Made by a program: the position numbers and the translations under genes
Assembly (NCBI GenBank): GCA_003402375.1
Contig: QFXJ01000037.1
Span: 1 to 50,923, forward strand
Source: Candidatus Nitrotoga sp. CP45
Lineage (GTDB): Bacteria > Pseudomonadota > Gammaproteobacteria > Burkholderiales > Gallionellaceae
DNA: 50,923 bases
Reading direction: 5' to 3'
In this document: positions 47,435 through 50,923 of the stretch, piece after piece
Position numbering within the stretch: the stretch's first letter is position 1
Layout of the letters: every line of letters begins with the position of its first letter
Notes under the pieces: model-generated
Told to the model about the DNA's origin: nothing
What the model saw: only the letters and a program-made list of their open reading frames with translations
The model's database searches: none

Positions 47435-49681
47435 ATGAAATTTGATTTTCCCATCATCATCATTGACGAGGATTTCCGCTCGGAAAATTCCAGTGGCTTG
47501 AGCGTGCGCGCTTTGGCCGGGGCCATCCAGAAAGAAGGCATGGAGGTGCTGGGTATAACCAGCTACGGGGATTTGACTTCATTCGCACAACAACAAAGTC
47601 GAGCTTCAGCCTTTTTACTATCGATTGATGATGAGGAATTCGGCGGCGGCAGCAAAGAAGAGACAGCAATCGCACTGAAAAGCATACGCGCTTTCGTGGA
47701 AGAGATCCGCTTTAAAAATGCCGATATCCCCATCTATTTATATGGCGAAACACGTACTTCACGCCATATCCCGAATGACATCCTGCGCGAATTGCACGGA
47801 TTCATTCATATGCATGAAGACACGCCGGAATTTGTTGCGCGGCACATCATCCGTGAAGCCCGATTGTATTTAGACTCACTCGCCCCGCCATTTTTCCGCG
47901 CACTGGTTAATTACGCGCAAGATGGTTCCTATTCTTGGCATTGCCCCGGCCACTCGGGCGGGGTGGCTTTTCTAAAATCGCCGGTAGGTCGGATGTTTCA
48001 CCAGTTTTTTGGCGAAAATATGTTGCGTGCAGACGTGTGCAACTCAGTCGACGAGCTGGGTCAGCTGCTCGACCATACCGGGCCAGTAGCGGCCAGCGAG
48101 CGAAATGCAGCGCGTATTTTCAGTTGCGATCACCTATTCTTTGTAACTAACGGCACCTCTACATCAAATAAAATCGTATGGCATTCCACCGTCGCACCCG
48201 ATGACATCGTGGTGGTTGATCGCAACTGCCATAAATCCATCCTGCATTCCATCATCATGACTGGTGCAATACCAGTATTCCTGATGCCGACACGTAATCA
48301 TTTCGGCATCATTGGACCGATTTCGCTGGACGAGTTTAAGATTGAAACTATTCAACGTAAAATCAATGCAAATCCGTTCATCAAAAATAAAAAGCAAAAG
48401 CCGCGTATTTTGACCATCACTCAAAGTACTTACGACGGCGTGTTGTATAACGTGGAAACCCTCAAACAGATGCTGGATGGACAAATTGATACCCTGCTGT
48501 TCGACGAGGCATGGTTACCACACGCTACATTTCATGATTTCTACAAGGATATGCACGCTATAGGCCAAGGCCGTAAACCGTGCCAGGAATCCATGGTGTT
48601 TTCTACACAATCGACACATAAAATGTTGGCCGGATTAAGTCAAGCCTCACAGATTTTGGTGCAGGACAGCGAAATGCGCAAACTGGACCGCGACTGCTTC
48701 AACGAAGCCTATATGATGCATACCTCTACCAGCCCGCAGTACGCCATTATCGCGTCATGCGATGTGGCTGCCGCAATGATGGAGCCGCCGGGCGGCACCG
48801 CTCTGGTAGAAGAATCCATTGCAGAAGCGCTCGATTTTCGTCGTGCCATGCGCAAGGTGGATGAAGAATGGGGAGTAGATTGGTGGTTTAAAGTTTGGGG
48901 GCCGGACTTTCTCGCCGAAGAAGGCATGGCCTCGCGCGCGGACTGGATGCTGGGTGCAGATGATCGCTGGCATGGCTTCGGTAACTTGGCGCCGGGCTTC
49001 AACATGCTTGACCCCATCAAGGCCACCATTATCACCCCGGGGCTGGATGTCGAGGGTGATTTCGCCGATTCCGGCATTCCGGCCGCCATTGTCACCAAGT
49101 ACTTGGCGGAAAATGGTGTGGTGGTGGAAAAAACGGGTCTTTACTCTTTTTTCATTATGTTCACCATTGGCATCACCAAGGGACGCTGGAATACCATGGT
49201 AACCGAGTTACAGCAATTCAAGGATGACTATGATAAAAATCAGCCACTATGGCGCGTACTGCCCGAGTTTGTCGCCAAATACGCACGCTATGAGAAGGTC
49301 GGCCTCCGTGATCTTTGCGACGATATCCACGGCATTTATAAGGTCAATGACGTAGCGAGGTTAACTACGGAGATGTACCTTTCTAACATGGAGCCTGCCA
49401 TGAAGCCATCCGACGCTTTCGCTAAAATGGCGCACGGCGAGATTGACCGGGTATCGATTGATGAGCTAGAAGGACGCATCACCAGCGTGCTGTTGACGCC
49501 TTATCCACCAGGCATTCCGCTACTCATCCCGGGTGAACGCTTCAACAAAACCATCGTGGACTACCTCAAATTTGCGCGTGACTTTAACCAGAAATTTCCA
49601 GGATTTGAAAGTGATATTCATGGTTTGGTGGCAAATGAAGATGGTGACGGGCCACGCTATTATGTAGACTGTGTAAGGTAA
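47435..49681 (+). CDS. Orn/Lys/Arg family decarboxylase (probably arginine or lysine)
   Basis: A 748-residue fold-type I PLP enzyme of the biodegradative AdiA/CadA/LdcC group. An N-terminal wing domain (residues about 1-130, receiver-like fold) is followed by the PLP domain: YSWHCPGHSGGVAFLKSPVG, FVTNGTSTSNKIV, DRNCHKSILH, LFDEAWLPHATFH, and the PLP lysine in STQSTHKMLAGLSQAS. The C-terminal domain has LLTPYPPGIPLLIPGERF. It makes a polyamine or agmatine/cadaverine and consumes a proton. The substrate is not certain. ATG has AAGGAG eight bases upstream; an inverted repeat ACGTTA-CTTGA-TAACGT (47319-47335) sits about 100 bases before it. Confidence 0.92.
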   Translation: MKFDFPIIIIDEDFRSENSSGLSVRALAGAIQKEGMEVLGITSYGDLTSFAQQQSRASAFLLSIDDEEFGGGSKEETAIALKSIRAFVEEIRFKNADIPIYLYGETRTSRHIPNDILRELHGFIHMHEDTPEFVARHIIREARLYLDSLAPPFFRALVNYAQDGSYSWHCPGHSGGVAFLKSPVGRMFHQFFGENMLRADVCNSVDELGQLLDHTGPVAASERNAARIFSCDHLFFVTNGTSTSNKIVWHSTVAPDDIVVVDRNCHKSILHSIIMTGAIPVFLMPTRNHFGIIGPISLDEFKIETIQRKINANPFIKNKKQKPRILTITQSTYDGVLYNVETLKQMLDGQIDTLLFDEAWLPHATFHDFYKDMHAIGQGRKPCQESMVFSTQSTHKMLAGLSQASQILVQDSEMRKLDRDCFNEAYMMHTSTSPQYAIIASCDVAAAMMEPPGGTALVEESIAEALDFRRAMRKVDEEWGVDWWFKVWGPDFLAEEGMASRADWMLGADDRWHGFGNLAPGFNMLDPIKATIITPGLDVEGDFADSGIPAAIVTKYLAENGVVVEKTGLYSFFIMFTIGITKGRWNTMVTELQQFKDDYDKNQPLWRVLPEFVAKYARYEKVGLRDLCDDIHGIYKVNDVARLTTEMYLSNMEPAMKPSDAFAKMAHGEIDRVSIDELEGRITSVLLTPYPPGIPLLIPGERFNKTIVDYLKFARDFNQKFPGFESDIHGLVANEDGDGPRYYVDCVR

Positions 49682-49953
49682 AGGTAGGTGCGGTCCGAAC
49701 TTGAATCCACCAGTCTGAACGAGAGATTTTGAATTTGGGAAGAGTAACAATACTTCGGTTCGGTCTAAACTTATAAATGCTTCTTTGTTTTGAATTGCGG
49801 TGCATTCTTGGAGTTCGATGCACGTCGCGCCCGGATCACTATCATCATCGCCGATGATGTCTGAAATCACGCAGCGCATCAGCCAGTCCGCTCAAACGTA
49901 TTGCGGCCGAAGGCCGATTGCTACGCATATTTCATGTTGGAAGAGGCTTACCT
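49682..49953. other. Gap between the decarboxylase gene and the tRNA operon promoter
   Basis: No gene is called. A minus-strand frame of 119 codons (49520-49879) covers part of it but runs into the decarboxylase gene and has no ribosome site. A short stem CGGCC-GAA-GGCCG lies at 49904-49916 with no T run. Confidence 0.4.
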
Positions 49954-49982
49954 TTGACAAGAGGGGTATAAATATGGATAAT
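49954..49982 (+). promoter_or_regulatory. Strong sigma-70 promoter of the tRNA-Tyr/Gly/Thr-tuf operon
   Basis: TTGACA (49954-49959) and GATAAT (49977-49982) are separated by 17 bases. Transcription should start near 49989, about 8 bases before tRNA-Tyr. Confidence 0.85.
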
Positions 49983-49996
49983 CATGGGTTGCTCCT

Positions 49997-50081
49997 GGAG
50001 GGATTCCCGAGCGGTTAAAGGGATCAGACTGTAAATCTGACGGCTCTGCCTTCGAAGGTTCGAATCCTTCTCCCTCCACCA
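49997..50081 (+). tRNA. tRNA-Tyr (anticodon GTA)
   Basis: An 85-base class II tRNA: acceptor GGAGGGA pairs with TCCCTCC, followed by A and encoded CCA. Anticodon arm TCAGA-CTGTAAA-TCTGA gives GTA (50031-50033). A long variable arm and T arm AGGTTCGAATCCT are present. Confidence 0.98.
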
Positions 50082-50159
50082 GTTTTTGTTTTTATAGCTA
50101 GGCGATAAGTTGCCTAAGCTTTGTGTGCTTGGTTGCATGTTATTTTGGCGGCAAAGTGC

Positions 50160-50233
50160 GCGGGTGTAGCTCAATGGTAGAGCAGAAGTTTTCCAAACTT
50201 ACGACGAGGGTTCGATTCCCTTCACCCGCTCCA
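50160..50233 (+). tRNA. tRNA-Gly (anticodon TCC)
   Basis: A 74-base tRNA: acceptor GCGGGTG pairs with CACCCGC, then T and encoded CCA. The anticodon loop TTTCCAA gives TCC. T arm GAGGGTTCGATTCCCTT is intact. Second in the operon, 78 bases after tRNA-Tyr. Confidence 0.98.
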
Positions 50234-50242
50234 GTTTGATTG

Positions 50243-50317
<75 letters not shown>

Positions 50318-50371
50318 ATAGTTAGTATTGTTGAAATTCTTTTGTTAATTCGGTGTTGATGAGGAAAAATC

Positions 50372-50923
50372 ATGGCAAAGAGTAAATTTGAGCGTACCAA
50401 GCCGCACATTAATGTGGGTACAATTGGTCACGTTGATCATGGCAAAACCACCCTGACTGCGGCGATTACCACGGTGCTATCCAAGAAATTTGGTGGCGAG
50501 GCCAAGGCTTATGATCAGATTGACGCAGCGCCGGAAGAAAAGGCGCGCGGCATCACCATTAACACCGCCCACGTTGAGTATGAGACGTCTGGACGTCACT
50601 ATGCCCACGTTGACTGCCCTGGCCACGCGGACTACATTAAAAACATGATTACTGGCGCTGCGCAAATGGACGGAGCCATTCTGGTCGTGTCTGCCGCCGA
50701 TGGTCCCATGCCGCAAACGCGTGAACATATTCTGTTGGCCCGTCAAGTGGGCGTACCTTACATCATTGTTTATATGAATAAAGCCGACATGGTAGATGAC
50801 CCTGAGCTGCTTGAATTGGTTGAAATGGAAGTGCGTGAGCTACTTACCAAGTATGATTTTCCTGGTGACGACACCCCGATTATAATCGGCAGTGCACTTA
50901 AGGCTTTGCAAGGTGACCAATCC
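50372..50923 (+). CDS. tuf: Elongation factor Tu, N-terminal part
   Basis: The first 184 codons are visible and the gene runs off the window. The GTPase motifs are GHVDHGKTT (G1), [13 protein letters not shown] (G2, Thr of switch I), [15 protein letters not shown] (G3), NKAD (G4) and GSALKA (G5). It delivers aminoacyl-tRNA to the ribosome. ATG has GAGGA nine bases upstream. It is cotranscribed with the three upstream tRNAs. Confidence 0.98.
   Translation, partial: MAKSKFERTKPHINVGTIGHVDHGKTTLTAAITTVLSKKFGGEAKAYDQIDAAPEEKARGITINTAHVEYETSGRHYAHVDCPGHADYIKNMITGAAQMDGAILVVSAADGPMPQTREHILLARQVGVPYIIVYMNKADMVDDPELLELVEMEVRELLTKYDFPGDDTPIIIGSALKALQGDQS

Noticed and set aside
49520-49879. 119-codon frame, minus strand
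   Set aside because: Half of it is antisense to the decarboxylase 3' end, and there is no ribosome site or family motif.

Overview
The window looks like a chromosomal core region of a betaproteobacterium, most likely of the Nitrosomonadales/Gallionellaceae type. This rests on gene content and order (gloB | methyltransferase-rnhA-dnaQ; folC-SPOR-cvpA-purF; rplM-rpsI; hemE-priA; mrp-dcd; tRNA-Tyr/Gly/Thr-tuf) and on the moderate base composition, about half G+C by eye. The assignment is an inference from memory of gene order, not from any search. Nearly all of the sequence is housekeeping. I see no prophage, intact insertion sequence, CRISPR array, rRNA operon or defence island.

Layout. 1-2.0 kb: the 5' part of a four-carbon acid sugar kinase gene and a cysteine-synthase-like gene, both leftward. 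2.0-5 kb: tRNA-Ser(GGA) and gloB leftward, then the rightward overlapping set methyltransferase-rnhA-dnaQ. 5-7 kb: a HI0933-type flavoprotein and an AT-rich DUF2490 outer-membrane protein. 7.1-11.1 kb (leftward): ilvE, a small zinc-finger gene, a phosphohexomutase, and argC. 11.4-16.5 kb (leftward): rplM-rpsI with a strong promoter and a strong terminator, then folC-SPOR-cvpA-purF. 16.7-18.8 kb: selO and a DUF2062 membrane protein, leftward. 18.9-30.3 kb (rightward): a P-type ATPase, comEC, and gltB-gltD. 30.7-35.7 kb (rightward): hemE, a cluster of DnaA boxes, priA, and a GlcD-like FAD oxidoreductase. 36-39 kb: a BON lipoprotein and a Crp/Fnr-type regulator, divergent, then a receiver-PAS protein; this is the most loosely packed part. 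39.3-42.7 kb: dnaE. 42.7-45.1 kb: metG leftward. 45.2-49.7 kb (rightward): mrp, dcd, a small unknown gene and an Orn/Lys/Arg decarboxylase. 49.95 kb to the end: a strong promoter, tRNA-Tyr, tRNA-Gly, tRNA-Thr and the start of tuf.

How the genes fit together. Amino-acid nitrogen flow is represented by gltBD, ilvE, argC and the cysteine-synthase-like enzyme, and purines by purF. Translation is represented by L13, S9, MetG, EF-Tu and four tRNAs. DNA replication and repair are unusually well represented by rnhA, dnaQ, dnaE, priA and dcd, and the DnaA-box cluster lies directly in front of priA.

The most interesting signals are not genes. They are: (1) five DnaA-box-like 9-mers in an AT-rich gap between hemE and priA, which could be an origin, a DnaA titration site or DnaA control of priA; (2) a perfect intrinsic terminator only about 30 nt in front of gltB, suggesting attenuation; (3) apparent in-frame insertions in the HI0933-type gene and comEC that both begin TTAA-CCCCT and encode Leu-Asn-Pro-Leu, resembling a palindromic repeat that has colonised reading frames; (4) an open frame of 55 codons continuing in phase after the metG stop; (5) long perfect hairpins in front of the phosphohexomutase gene and inside the start of the receiver-PAS gene.
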